Assembly: GCA_001023575.1 (NCBI GenBank)
Contig: CP011489.1
Coordinates: 1,177,001 to 1,241,000 of the forward strand
From: Actinobacteria bacterium IMCC26256
Lineage (GTDB): Bacteria > Actinomycetota > Acidimicrobiia > IMCC26256
Direction: 5' to 3'
DNA length: 64,000 nucleotides
How positions within the stretch are numbered: position 1 is the stretch's first letter; each line of letters begins with the position of its first letter. The notes beneath the pieces were generated by a model that made no database searches, had not been told where the DNA came from, and saw nothing but the letters and a program-made list of their open reading frames with translations. Shown here one piece after another: positions 8,514-17,336 of this stretch. The position numbers and the translations under genes were made by a program.

Positions 8514-10115
8514 TTAGACGCCTGTGGAGCGACGAGCGGCGGCAGCGCGTTCAGATGCGAGACGCTCGAGTTCGTAGACCCCGTAATCAACGTATGACAT
8601 GGCATCGGCAATCGCCGCGTGCCCCGCCTGCTCTTTTATGAGGCGATGCATATGCTGTACGACTGTCCTGTATGCAGCATGGCCTTGGGGTCCGCTGCGC
8701 AACTCGAGCATATGGAATGCTTCGCGTGCGTTGAACTGCATAACGAAACGAATTCGATATGCGAGAGAGACTGCATAGGAGGACTGCTCTGGAAAACGCA
8801 GAGCCATGGCGCCATGGAGTGCAGCTGATCGCTCCATCGCCTCGGTAAATTCGCGCTCCGCTCCGGCCTCTACTACCGCCTCGGGTAGATCAAATCCATG
8901 CAGCGGTGTTAGGGGTTGCCATTCGATAGTCAACATTCGGTGTCGCTGTAAATCGCGAAATGCTCCGTAATCAGCGAGTACATCGAATCTGTAATCGGTC
9001 CGCTCAAGAGCGCGCCCGGGCTTATGGCGCCGATTATTGCGCTCCCCTACATATGCGGCCAGCAATTGACGGCGGTCCTCCGCTCCGAGGCTGCGCACTC
9101 GATGCAGAACTTCATCCTCTGGCAGGTTTGATACGGGGTAGAGGATCGCTGCAAGTACCTTGTCCTCGCCCTCCGGATCGAAGTCGACAAGTGTCACTCC
9201 AGGCCTATCTTCTGGCTCCATGCGACCGAGGATTCGGTTTGCAACGCTCTGGGTTTGCTCGCGCGTATCCATCAGATACTGAGACCATGCACCTCCCCTA
9301 TCTGGGCGATCTACGCGTGTTAAAAAGGAAGGAATAACCTTGCGCAACTCAGTGAGCATCAACTCTGAATACTCGCGTGCCTCTGGTAGCGGGTGAGCGC
9401 GCATCTTTAGTAGAAGAGATTCGTAGGCCTGGCCAGTTCCGTAGATGCCTACATTAGAGAGAGTCCCGGCTGGGAGTATCCCTCTTACTGCATCACATGC
9501 TTTTGCCTTGATGGTTTGCTTGTAGACAAAATCGGGGTCACCAGGGTCCTTTGGGTAACGCTCGCGGGCCCACTCCATCATCCTCGGGAGTAGCTGCTGG
9601 TAAGTCGCAAAGAGTCGATCCATCTCAGCTACGTAGAGCGCCCCAAGCGGCGACTCAAGTACCTCGGGAGGTCGTAGATAACGGAATCTCCCTCCGAGTC
9701 GAGAGTCGTATGGAATGTACCGAGTCGATTGCTCTAGGTACGCCATCAATCGTCCCCACTCGAGGACTTTGGTGAGAATATTTGAAGCCTGCTCACACGC
9801 GAGATGCACTCCACCTAGTTGCGCCACAGAGTCATCGCCGTACTCAAGGAATACTTTGTCGTATAAGGCTTCCGCTCGTTTAACCCCGACACTCGCGTCG
9901 ACTGTGATGTCTCCCGAGAGATCAAGTTCGACGGCAAACTCATCTAGGAATAGCCGCCGAAGACTCTTCTCCGAGCGGGAATAACGTGCAAACAATGCTC
10001 CCTTGACGACCTCTGGGAGATTTACGAGGGCGAAGACGGGGCCGTCAATATTCGTGAAGTATGGGCGCAGGGCCGTGGCTTCATCTGAGGTGAATTGCTC
10101 TGCGACGTACTGCAT
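8514..10115 (-). CDS. ThyX-like protein with two flavin-dependent thymidylate synthase domains
   Basis: This 533-residue protein is made of two ThyX-like domains. ThyX makes dTMP from dUMP with FAD and methylenetetrahydrofolate, and its signature is RHRxxSxNExSxRY. In domain 1 the aligned stretch reads WGRLMAYLEQSTRY (residues 120-133): the EQSTRY end is kept but RH is lost. In domain 2 it reads RHRMLTIEWQPLTP (from residue 391): RHR is kept but the end is lost. The halves thus keep complementary parts of the signature. Whether it makes dTMP is open; a noncanonical or pseudo-enzyme role is possible. It lies downstream of the lipid-kinase-domain gene, 97 bases away. Confidence 0.75.
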   Translation of the reverse strand: MQYVAEQFTSDEATALRPYFTNIDGPVFALVNLPEVVKGALFARYSRSEKSLRRLFLDEFAVELDLSGDITVDASVGVKRAEALYDKVFLEYGDDSVAQLGGVHLACEQASNILTKVLEWGRLMAYLEQSTRYIPYDSRLGGRFRYLRPPEVLESPLGALYVAEMDRLFATYQQLLPRMMEWARERYPKDPGDPDFVYKQTIKAKACDAVRGILPAGTLSNVGIYGTGQAYESLLLKMRAHPLPEAREYSELMLTELRKVIPSFLTRVDRPDRGGAWSQYLMDTREQTQSVANRILGRMEPEDRPGVTLVDFDPEGEDKVLAAILYPVSNLPEDEVLHRVRSLGAEDRRQLLAAYVGERNNRRHKPGRALERTDYRFDVLADYGAFRDLQRHRMLTIEWQPLTPLHGFDLPEAVVEAGAEREFTEAMERSAALHGAMALRFPEQSSYAVSLAYRIRFVMQFNAREAFHMLELRSGPQGHAAYRTVVQHMHRLIKEQAGHAAIADAMSYVDYGVYELERLASERAAAARRSTGV

Positions 10116-10151
10116 GGGTTGCGAATCGTACCGGGCGACTTGGAGTTTGAA

Positions 10152-10175
10152 TGGGAATGGATGCCGAAATTCCCA
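10152..10175. promoter_or_regulatory. inverted repeat upstream of the ThyX-like gene
   Basis: TGGGAAT (10152-10158) and ATTCCCA (10169-10175) form a 7-bp inverted repeat with a 10-base centre. It lies 37-60 bases upstream of the ATG at 10115. The spacing of the arm centres, about 17 bases, fits a dimeric regulator on one DNA face. There is no direct evidence for a binding protein. Confidence 0.3.
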
Positions 10176-10212
10176 AAAGAATTTAGAACTCAGAGACTGG
10201 GAGTGGTCTGGC

Positions 10213-10908
10213 TTACAGGAGGAGCCGGGCTACCGGGCTCCGGACCTCGAACTCAATCCTCCCCGCTCGCCCCGCCAACTCGGAGTCGGCCCTGATCGGC
10301 CATGCGCCGCCCTTCACCTCAATTCGAACACGCGAACCTGAACCCGTCGAGATGCGGGGATGTGGAAGATGGCTTCCGGCGGCTAGGCGCCTGCGCATCG
10401 CCGCTCGCTCACCTGCTTTGAGGCTGTAAATGTGAATCTCGAGTCGCCCATCTCCGGGGTGGCTCCGTGGAACGAGGTCTGCGGCTCCGATGAATTCTCC
10501 ATTTGCTACGACGACTCCGCTTGCGAGTCCATTGAAGAATTTTCGTCCGTTAATTGTGACCGAGATCTCTTTGCTTCTACTTGTTGCCCGCAGCACTAGT
10601 GGTGAGACCCCCACCTCAATAGCGTTCATAGCGAGATATGTCTTCCCTGCAATTCTGTATTCAATTGCGTCAATCGGCGCCTCCATTTTTCCTGCAGCGC
10701 CAACATTTGTTACTTCAGGATCACGAACCGATGAGAGCCCAAGGGATTTTGCAAAATCCGAATCTACCGAGGGTTCAAAAGCGATCAAAGGGTTTGGATG
10801 TAGCCAAGATTTGAGTGAACGCGCTAGGTCGCCATCGCTACCGCTAACCACTAAATCGGGGGCGGAGTCAGTAGGCGTTCCCCATTCGTCTCCTGGACGG
10901 ATAGTCAT
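10213..10908 (-). CDS. stand-alone diacylglycerol/lipid kinase C-terminal domain protein
   Basis: This is a 231-residue protein starting at ATG 10908, whose ATGA overlaps the helY stop. From about residue 85 it follows the C-terminal beta-sandwich of YegS/DagK-type lipid kinases: FNGLASGVVVANGEFIGAAD, then GDGRLEIHIY, a LAAGSHLPHP segment and a final DSELAGRAGRIEFEV. The N-terminal kinase domain with the GGDGT nucleotide loop is not present; the first 85 residues do not contain it. It may therefore bind a lipid or a nucleotide without phosphorylating. Annotation pipelines would probably call it a diacylglycerol kinase, but a kinase activity is not supported by the sequence. Confidence 0.65.
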   Translation of the reverse strand: MTIRPGDEWGTPTDSAPDLVVSGSDGDLARSLKSWLHPNPLIAFEPSVDSDFAKSLGLSSVRDPEVTNVGAAGKMEAPIDAIEYRIAGKTYLAMNAIEVGVSPLVLRATSRSKEISVTINGRKFFNGLASGVVVANGEFIGAADLVPRSHPGDGRLEIHIYSLKAGERAAMRRRLAAGSHLPHPRISTGSGSRVRIEVKGGAWPIRADSELAGRAGRIEFEVRSPVARLLL

Positions 10909-13577
10909 TTGGAGGTCACCCCTGAGGCGCAGACAACACCTCGAAAACACAGTTCTGCGGCAGTACGCGCACTCTCTTTAGTCTGTGCATTCTCTGAGAC
11001 CAACGAAATCTGACGGAGTAGATCAACGAGTTGCTTCATGTGACGAACAAAATCTCCACCGGTTAGGTCATCGGTTAAATCAAGTACGTCGCTCAGGTCG
11101 TTCCCAGAAGCCCATGCTTTAACGATCAGTGCAAGCCCGGGGTCGGGTGGCCGCATCTCTGGTAGCCCTGCGTCCTCTTCATCGCTACGCAGCGAGTTCC
11201 AATGACGTTCGATGGAGCGCCAGCGTTTTGCCAAGTCTCCACTAGGCCAGCGAGGTGCGGGTGGTCGGCGATGCTCTGGACCTCGATGTTCGTATGTGAA
11301 CACAGAGGCTATGGATGCCAATTCCTGAGGCCGGAGTCCATCGAATACTCCGGTGTTGATTGCATCTGCAACAAGGATGTCAGTCTCAGAGTTGATTCGC
11401 ATAAGGCTCTCCCCAGATGCGGTCAACGACCAACCATCGAGGTACCCGCGTTCCTCTAGAACGCGAAGCACGCGATCAAACATGCGCCCGAGGTTGTCGC
11501 TTCGGGCTTGGACACGGCGCTCTAAGCGTGCAGCATCCTTAGCGAGGCGATCGGCCTTCGATGCTGCCCGCATGTGATCATCTAAATCTGGGCACGCAGA
11601 GACCGGGTGAATCTCCGGAGCGGGAGGCGTCTTTTTCTGCTTTTTTCCTCGCTGATTAGTGTCAGGGTCAGCAGCATCGCCAGAGTCGCCCTCGAGTTTT
11701 AGTGCTCGCAGACGCCCAGCAAGTGCCCGACGGAATGAAGGGTTTTTAGGGGCGAATGGTGTGGGTATTTCAAGGTCCCCGGCCACTATCGGAGCGGTCT
11801 CAAAATCGGCTGGCCCTAGACGGGTGAGGGTGGAGTCAGCTCCTAGTACAAGAATTCTTGTTCCGCTCCGCCCACCTTCATGACGTAGAACCACACAGCG
11901 TCCACCACAGCGTTTGGTTCGAAGAACAGAACCTGGGCGCATCTGAGCAAGAGCGCTCTCTACTGAACTGCGCTTAGCGGAGTCGCCTGGGCGTTCCTTT
12001 CCAGCAATAAGCGCTCGGTAATCCTCAAAATCACCTAAGTCACACTTCATTAGTTCACGCTCCTTCGCTAGGAGGGAGCCAATTATCTCTAGTTGATCCT
12101 CGAGAGCCACCACATCACTATTGGCCCGATACTGAGCAAAAGACAGGTTTAGAAGATGACGGGCCTCAATTGAATCGCATCTAGCGACCAAGTTCGCAGT
12201 CATGTTGTAGGTAGGGCGAAAACTAGATGTGAGCGCATAGGTGCGCCGAGAGGCAAGCCCCGCAACTTGCTCAAATGGCACGAATGGGCTCCATGCGACT
12301 ACCGCGAATCCGCGATCGTCTATACCTCTACGCCCAGCTCGACCTGTTAACTGCGTGTACTCGCCCGGTGTTAGGAATTCGTGGTGCTCCCCCGTGAACT
12401 TGGAGAGTTTCTCAATTACAACCGTGCGCGCCGGCATATTGATTCCGAGAGCAAGTGTCTCGGTTGCAAACACAACCTTTACGAGGCCGGCTGCGAATGC
12501 CTCCTCTGCTGCTTCTTTTAACGGTGGGATCATTCCGGCGTGGTGGGCTGCAATCCCCGCCTCAAATGCAATTCTCCACGCGTCATATCGAAGTGCCACA
12601 AGATCTGACTCGCTCAGCATCGAGGTGCGCTCCTCTGCTATGCGGTGAAGTTCTCTGCGCTCCTCGCGTGTCGTGAGCCGAATGCCTGAAGCGAGGCATT
12701 GATCAACGGCAGCATCGCAGCCTGCGCGACTGAAAATGAAGGTAATTGCAGGGAGCATGTTCTCGTCGGCCAAGCGTTGAATGATCTCGACGCGCGATGG
12801 TGTAAATAATCGGCCTGACTGTGGCTCCCCTCTACCCCTCGGATATCGCGAAGCCGATCGATCTCTATTGGGTTGACCGTCTAGTTTGGCTGCCTCTGGA
12901 TTCGGACGGAGGTCGTCGGCTGGATCAGGCATGAAGACGGGCAACAAATGAAAATCGGGGCTGCCCTTCTCCCCAACTGCGTAGAGATTCGTGAGGCGTA
13001 CTGGTCGACGCTCCTCAATTATTGCGACAGTTTTGCCGCGAACAGTCTGAATCCACTCAGCGAACTCCTCTGCGTTCGAGACAGTTGCAGATAGAGCGAC
13101 GATGCGCACGTGCGCAGGGAGATGTATGAGAACCTCCTCCCAGACAGCGCCTCTAAATCGGTCCTGTAGGTAGTGCACCTCATCGAGTACGACAAACTCG
13201 AGAGCATCGAGCACATCGGAGCCGGCGTAAATCATGTTTCGCAGCACCTCGGTTGTCATCACGACTACCGATGCGTCACCGCGAACTGAGTTGTCACCGG
13301 TAAGCAGACCGACTTGGATATCTCCATGGGCCTCAACTAGGTCACCATACTTCTGATTTGAGAGCGCCTTAAGCGGTGTTGTGTAGAACGTCTTCGTACC
13401 GCGACTAATGGCGCATGCAGCTGCGTACTCGGCGATGAGGGTCTTCCCAGAGCCGGTCGGAGCCGCTACAAGAACAGAGTCGCCGGCATCAATCGCATCG
13501 AGTGCGCGTCTCTGAAAATCATCGAGAGGAAATTTGAGGCTCGACTCGAATGCGCCTCGATGTGACTCCAGGGTCAC
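10905..13577 (-). CDS. helY: DEAD/DEAH-box RNA helicase of the HelY/Ski2 type
   Basis: This 890-residue protein is an ATP-dependent helicase of the Ski2/Mtr4 superfamily. Motif I is APTGSGKTLIAEYA (about residue 40), motif II is DEVHY, motif III SATVSN and motif VI QLTGRAGRRGIDDRG. The C-terminal third is the DSHCT region typical of Mtr4-like helicases. A long insert with charged residues (GKKQKKTPPAPEI) precedes it. The order tatA-tatC-helY downstream of the paf genes is like that of mycobacteria. It is coupled by ATGA overlaps both to the 84-residue protein upstream and to the lipid-kinase-domain protein downstream. A role in RNA turnover or processing is inferred from the family. Confidence 0.92.
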   Translation of the reverse strand: MTLESHRGAFESSLKFPLDDFQRRALDAIDAGDSVLVAAPTGSGKTLIAEYAAACAISRGTKTFYTTPLKALSNQKYGDLVEAHGDIQVGLLTGDNSVRGDASVVVMTTEVLRNMIYAGSDVLDALEFVVLDEVHYLQDRFRGAVWEEVLIHLPAHVRIVALSATVSNAEEFAEWIQTVRGKTVAIIEERRPVRLTNLYAVGEKGSPDFHLLPVFMPDPADDLRPNPEAAKLDGQPNRDRSASRYPRGRGEPQSGRLFTPSRVEIIQRLADENMLPAITFIFSRAGCDAAVDQCLASGIRLTTREERRELHRIAEERTSMLSESDLVALRYDAWRIAFEAGIAAHHAGMIPPLKEAAEEAFAAGLVKVVFATETLALGINMPARTVVIEKLSKFTGEHHEFLTPGEYTQLTGRAGRRGIDDRGFAVVAWSPFVPFEQVAGLASRRTYALTSSFRPTYNMTANLVARCDSIEARHLLNLSFAQYRANSDVVALEDQLEIIGSLLAKERELMKCDLGDFEDYRALIAGKERPGDSAKRSSVESALAQMRPGSVLRTKRCGGRCVVLRHEGGRSGTRILVLGADSTLTRLGPADFETAPIVAGDLEIPTPFAPKNPSFRRALAGRLRALKLEGDSGDAADPDTNQRGKKQKKTPPAPEIHPVSACPDLDDHMRAASKADRLAKDAARLERRVQARSDNLGRMFDRVLRVLEERGYLDGWSLTASGESLMRINSETDILVADAINTGVFDGLRPQELASIASVFTYEHRGPEHRRPPAPRWPSGDLAKRWRSIERHWNSLRSDEEDAGLPEMRPPDPGLALIVKAWASGNDLSDVLDLTDDLTGGDFVRHMKQLVDLLRQISLVSENAQTKESARTAAELCFRGVVCASGVTSK

Positions 13578-13828
13578 GGTGCAAGCGTCGTAGACGGCGC
13601 TGTCTGTGGATCAGTAGCGCCAGTAATTCCAGATATCCCTACAGCAGCAGTACTTGTTGTGACAAACGATGAGGTACTCGGTAGAGGTGGGATGCTCGGG
13701 GTGCGCGGACGTACTGCAAATATTAATAATGCGGTAGATAGCACCACCGCTGCACCAACAGCGATAGCAACTCGTATCTGCTTCTTCTCATCGGCATTCT
13801 TAGGCCTTGGATTGTGTCTGTCATTCAT
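13574..13828 (-). CDS. small single-pass membrane protein
   Basis: This 84-residue protein has a charged N terminus (NPRPKNADEKKQIR), one membrane helix at about residues 20-42 (VAIAVGAAVVLSTALLIFAV) and a Ser/Thr/Pro-rich tail outside the membrane. Its start overlaps the tatC stop and its stop overlaps the helY start, both by 4 bases. It must therefore be translated with the tat-helY run. I do not recognise a family. The tail composition resembles secreted linkers. Confidence 0.7.
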   Translation of the reverse strand: MNDRHNPRPKNADEKKQIRVAIAVGAAVVLSTALLIFAVRPRTPSIPPLPSTSSFVTTSTAAVGISGITGATDPQTAPSTTLAP

Positions 13829-14598
13829 CGTTTCATCAACTTTCCAATAACTATTGAGGCTTCATAAAAGAAGTACATCGGTACAGCCATGAAGAGCAAG
13901 GAGTAGGGGTCTTGGCTGGGGGTAATGATGGCAGCGAAGAGTGTGATAAGGACAATCGCCCATCTTCTCCACTTCTTAAGTTGAGAGGTGTTGAGTACCT
14001 TGGCCAAAAGAAGAAATACCAGTACAACAGGAAACTCAAACGCAACACCAAAGGCAACGATCATCAAGGCAACCAGAGTTATATAGGACTCTCCGGTCAG
14101 GAGTGGGGTTAGTTCGGCGCCACCAACCCCTAGAAGGAATGTCAGGGCGGGCTTGAGAGTGAGGAAGGCAACGAGCCCCCCGAAGGTGAATAGAAGTATG
14201 GCCGAGAGAATGAACGGAATGACGTAGCGCTTTTCACGCGGGTTCAAACCTGGGGTGATGAAGCGCCATATCTGAAACAACCAGATTGGCATTGAGACGA
14301 CGATTCCGCCGTATGTTGCGATCTTTAGCCTCAGTATGAACGCGTCAGCTGGTCCGGTAAATATGAGTGTGTTGTTTTTCCTGTTAATCGCCTCGGCATA
14401 GAAGCGTGCCAAGAATGAGATGATCTGGGGTGTAAAGAAGAAGCAGACTGTGGCGCCGATGACGATTGCGACCGCACAGATAAAGATTCGTCTTCGGAGT
14501 TCTGTGAGATGCTCGAGCACGGTCATCTGCCCTGAGCTCTTTGAACTCTCCGTGTCACTTGATTTACCTTTAGACCTGAGCCCTAGTCGTATAGCCAT
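13825..14598 (-). CDS. tatC: Sec-independent protein translocase TatC
   Basis: This 257-residue protein is the polytopic receptor of the twin-arginine pathway, which exports folded proteins. It has six predicted membrane helices. The conserved cytoplasmic start TVLEHLTELRRRIF and the loop FITPGLNPREKRY are intact; both help bind the signal peptide. FGVAFEFPVVL and the ITPSQDPYSLL loop also match the family. Its ATG shares one base with the tatA stop (TAATG) and its end overlaps the next gene by 4 bases, so it is tightly coupled. The first 20 residues are a Ser/Lys-rich extension. Confidence 0.96.
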   Translation of the reverse strand: MAIRLGLRSKGKSSDTESSKSSGQMTVLEHLTELRRRIFICAVAIVIGATVCFFFTPQIISFLARFYAEAINRKNNTLIFTGPADAFILRLKIATYGGIVVSMPIWLFQIWRFITPGLNPREKRYVIPFILSAILLFTFGGLVAFLTLKPALTFLLGVGGAELTPLLTGESYITLVALMIVAFGVAFEFPVVLVFLLLAKVLNTSQLKKWRRWAIVLITLFAAIITPSQDPYSLLFMAVPMYFFYEASIVIGKLMKR

Positions 14599-15044
14599 TA
14601 CTCCGCCACCGGTGGTCGGTACTTGGATGGGGCTTGCCCAACGCCTGGGGTACCCGAGCTGGGTCTTGGATTCTTATCGTCATCCTCGGCATCGCCTCGA
14701 AGGTCTGTCCTGCTAACTGTCTCTGACAAGGGCTGCTGATCAGGAGGGCCCTCATCGATGAGGGTGCCATCGTGGAGGGTTTCATCGTGGAGGGCCTCGG
14801 GATTCTTAGCCTCTGATCCACCGACACGTGATACGAAATCAGTAAGACCGCTGAAGGGGTCCTCGGGGTCATCAGAGTGGAGAACCTGATGAAGCTCTTG
14901 ACTCACCTGCTCTTGTAGGTTCTTCACCGTGCGGAGTCCGCGCCCGACCTGACGACCAACCTCTGGGAGTCGCTTGGGCCCAAATACAAGCAGAGCAACT
15001 AGGACAACGACGACTATCTCAAGCGGTCCTAGTTGGGGAATCAT
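14598..15044 (-). CDS. tatA: twin-arginine translocase subunit TatA/TatB
   Basis: This 148-residue protein has one N-terminal membrane helix (LGPLEIVVVVLVALLVFG), the hinge FGPKRLPEVGRQVGRGL and an amphipathic helix, then a long acidic, probably disordered tail. FGP-K-LPE is typical of TatA and of actinobacterial TatB, so the length leaves both open. With tatC directly downstream it forms the export pore. No second TatA/B gene is nearby. The 78-residue membrane protein upstream is separated by 54 bases. Confidence 0.88.
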   Translation of the reverse strand: MIPQLGPLEIVVVVLVALLVFGPKRLPEVGRQVGRGLRTVKNLQEQVSQELHQVLHSDDPEDPFSGLTDFVSRVGGSEAKNPEALHDETLHDGTLIDEGPPDQQPLSETVSRTDLRGDAEDDDKNPRPSSGTPGVGQAPSKYRPPVAE

Positions 15045-15098
15045 TGGGTCCTTAAACGCTGCTGCGGCCCCACCTCTGGGAGATGGCCAATTCTTAGC

Positions 15099-15335
15099 CT
15101 ACCGTCCGAGGCTTGGGGAGTTGACCCGTTGAGAGGATCTCCCCTGTTCAAGGCGACTCGCTGCCTTGAATGAGTCTCGGCGTAGAGAGAGAACTGCAGG
15201 GTCTAGAGCGCCACGAAACTCAGCAAACGCATCAATAGTTGGCCAGACCTCGGCGCGCGCCCTCTTAAGAACTGTCACCAGGGCAAGCGTGCCGCCCACG
15301 ATTATCACGATCAAGAGTGTCAGCAGTGCGAGCAT
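15099..15335 (-). CDS. small membrane protein, unknown
   Basis: This 78-residue protein begins with a strongly hydrophobic helix (LALLTLLIVIIVGGTLALV) followed by a basic, soluble segment. It lies between a zinc-ribbon protein (13 bases upstream) and tatA on the same strand. The arrangement, helix then basic segment, is superficially Tat-like, but the FGP hinge is missing. I do not recognise a family. Confidence 0.6.
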   Translation of the reverse strand: MLALLTLLIVIIVGGTLALVTVLKRARAEVWPTIDAFAEFRGALDPAVLSLRRDSFKAASRLEQGRSSQRVNSPSLGR

Positions 15336-15348
15336 GATCTTGGGGACC

Positions 15349-15693
15349 CTACTGCGATGGTGCGCTGCGCACCATCTCGATTAGGTCTCCGAACCAGTGG
15401 CTCGTCTCGAGGAGCTCATGGAACGAGAGTAGGTCATCGCTAGAGAGCTGAGGCCCACGGAAATGTGGCTCGCTGAGCTCTGCTGGAAGGCTCCAGACCT
15501 GCAACTCAACCCCGCTAGAGGTAAGTAGGTCAACGATGCGGCGACTTGCTTCCTTGGTGACGACTGTTGAGCAGGTCGGGCAGTCGAACATGTATGAACC
15601 CTGTTCGTCGTTGCTGCAGACCCTCACAGTGAGGTCAGTTACCTTTAGTTGTACGTCCCCACATTCGGGGCAGTTCGCGCGGATTGTTGTCAT
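15349..15693 (-). CDS. zinc-ribbon protein, unknown function
   Basis: This 114-residue protein opens with CPECG (Cys9 and Cys12), then a strand region, then CPTC about 30 residues later. The two CxxC knuckles can form one zinc ribbon over residues 9-45. The C-terminal part (LLSFHELLETSHWFGDLIEMV) is helical. It is the first gene of the minus-strand run leading to tatA, tatC and helY. The 202 bases upstream, 15694-15895, must hold its promoter and that of the divergent phosphodiesterase. Confidence 0.7.
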   Translation of the reverse strand: MTTIRANCPECGDVQLKVTDLTVRVCSNDEQGSYMFDCPTCSTVVTKEASRRIVDLLTSSGVELQVWSLPAELSEPHFRGPQLSSDDLLSFHELLETSHWFGDLIEMVRSAPSQ

Positions 15694-15895
15694 TTTGGCT
15701 CTCCCTCTCTTAGGTACAGAGGGGTCATCGGCCCTAGATCCGGGAACCTTTAGGAGAAATATTTGGGGAAGCGCCCCTAATGACTGGGCATTAATACCCG
15801 GGCCAGTTCAGGCCACCTATTGCCATTCAGAGGTACCTACTCGGAGCGAGCGAGCAATCAGCGCTCTCGCCTCCATTCGTGCAACGATTCGCCCT

Positions 15896-16618
15896 GTGAG
15901 TACCCGACAGACCCCGATCGCCTTCGCCCATCGCGGAGCGAGAACCCTTGAGCCAGAGAACACAATTCCCGCTTTCCGCAAAGCACTTGATCAAGGTGCT
16001 ACCGGTTTAGAGAGCGATGCATGGGTCTCCTCAGACGGTCAAGTGGTGCTCGTACATGACGGCGTCCTGCGTGCTGGGTTGAGGAGAGTCAAAGTCGCTG
16101 AGACCAGTGCTCTGGACCTAGAAAAATTTGGGGTCCCAACCCTTCGCGCGCTGTACGAGGAGTGTGGATCCGAATTTGAGTTGTCTATAGATATTAAGGA
16201 GCCAGGTTCTGCATCGAAGATGATAGAGATCGCCTCCAATTTGGGTGTTGAGTCTCGCCTCTGGCTCTGCTCTCCTGACTCTGATTTTTTAGCAACATTG
16301 CGCGAGATTTCAAGCAGTATTCGCCTGGTCCACTCCCCCGGTCGCGGCAACGTTGTACCTGCAACGTTCGAGCGTCTTGCCTCCGATCTAGCGGAGAAGG
16401 GACTCAATGCTCTGAACCTGCACCACTCGGATTGGAGTAAAGGCGTCGTCTCTCTTATCCATAGGTTCGAGCTCTCATCATTCGCTTGGGATACCCAAGA
16501 GATTCGCCACCTCAACGCTGCATTCAACATGGGCGTCGATGGCGTCTACTGCGACCGTACTGATCGAATGATGACAACTCTTCATGAATGGCAGAGCCGA
16601 GAGATATTGCCGCTGTAA
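15896..16618 (+). CDS. glycerophosphodiester phosphodiesterase family protein
   Basis: This is a 240-residue protein. I place the start at GTG 15896, the last in-frame start before the domain. The enzyme family hydrolyses glycerophosphodiesters to an alcohol and glycerol 3-phosphate. AHRGA (His and Arg), PENTIPAF, the metal pair in LESDAW and VLVHDG are in the expected order, and LSIDIKEPG supplies a further metal ligand. There is no signal peptide, so it should be cytoplasmic. It is convergent with lepB, only 4 bases away, and divergent from the zinc-ribbon gene. Confidence 0.88.
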   Translation: MSTRQTPIAFAHRGARTLEPENTIPAFRKALDQGATGLESDAWVSSDGQVVLVHDGVLRAGLRRVKVAETSALDLEKFGVPTLRALYEECGSEFELSIDIKEPGSASKMIEIASNLGVESRLWLCSPDSDFLATLREISSSIRLVHSPGRGNVVPATFERLASDLAEKGLNALNLHHSDWSKGVVSLIHRFELSSFAWDTQEIRHLNAAFNMGVDGVYCDRTDRMMTTLHEWQSREILPL

Positions 16619-16622
16619 ACCT

Positions 16623-17318
16623 CTACAGGAGGCTCAAGCGATTTAGCGGCCATATGCGCACGAATACGCGCCCCACGAATGTCTTTCCTTCGATGGGGCC
16701 AAAGTATGTCGAGTCTTTTGAGAACGGACGATTATCCCCAAGCATGAAGTAAGACTTCGGCGGGACCTTCACTGGCCCGAAGGTTCGCGATTGAATCCCT
16801 GCAGGCAAGAACGGCTCCTCGATGACTGCGCCGTTGATGAGAATGCGGCCGTCTCTCCCCTCAATGGTCTCTCCGGGGAGGCCAACCACACGCTTAACTA
16901 GATCCTTAATTAAAGCGGTCTCTGTTCCTTTGGGAGCGAGAAATACAACTATGTCGAATCGATTTGGCTCATGAGCTCTGTAACTTAACTTGTTAACCAG
17001 CACTCGATCCCCGACAACCAGAGTTGGGACCATCGAGTCGGATGGGATATAGAAGGCTTGGAAGAGAAACGTCTTCACTATGAAAGCAACAAGAAGTGCT
17101 GCTCCGACTAGAACAATCCACTCAACTACGGTGCGGAGCGGCTTGCTTTTAATTTCTTTTGGCAATCCTGATGCTGCCACGACTACAGAGTCGCTTGACG
17201 TTGATGTGGTGCCACTTAGGAGTGACTCTGTACTCGATTGAGATTCATCTTTACCCGCTCCGGTGATCTCCATTGTTGGCAGCATCGCACATCTCGGGCT
17301 CTGATAAGAATCACGCAA
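16623..17318 (-). CDS. lepB: signal peptidase I
   Basis: This 231-residue enzyme cleaves signal peptides from exported proteins. One membrane helix (EWIVLVGAALLVAFIVKTFLF) precedes the catalytic Ser in IPSDSMVPTLVVGDRV. The general-base Lys is in VKRVVGLPGE. YFMLGDNRPFSKDSTYFGPI is the conserved third box. The earliest start is TTG at 17318; ATG at 17285 or 17273 would give a more usual N terminus and cannot be excluded. It lies 18 bases after pafC, so it probably ends the proteasome transcription unit. It is convergent with the phosphodiesterase gene. Confidence 0.93.
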   Translation of the reverse strand: MRDSYQSPRCAMLPTMEITGAGKDESQSSTESLLSGTTSTSSDSVVVAASGLPKEIKSKPLRTVVEWIVLVGAALLVAFIVKTFLFQAFYIPSDSMVPTLVVGDRVLVNKLSYRAHEPNRFDIVVFLAPKGTETALIKDLVKRVVGLPGETIEGRDGRILINGAVIEEPFLPAGIQSRTFGPVKVPPKSYFMLGDNRPFSKDSTYFGPIEGKTFVGRVFVRIWPLNRLSLL

Positions 17319-17336
17319 GTAGATTCATACTCAATA

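Noticed and set aside
8402-8611. Open reading frame on minus with a His/Gln-rich stretch after the ThyX-like gene
   Set aside because: It overlaps the ThyX-like gene in another frame, is of low complexity and has no ribosome-binding site.
15536-15895. Long N-terminal extension of the phosphodiesterase frame
   Set aside because: It is antisense to the zinc-ribbon gene and carries no domain; the GTG at 15896 sits right before the catalytic fold.
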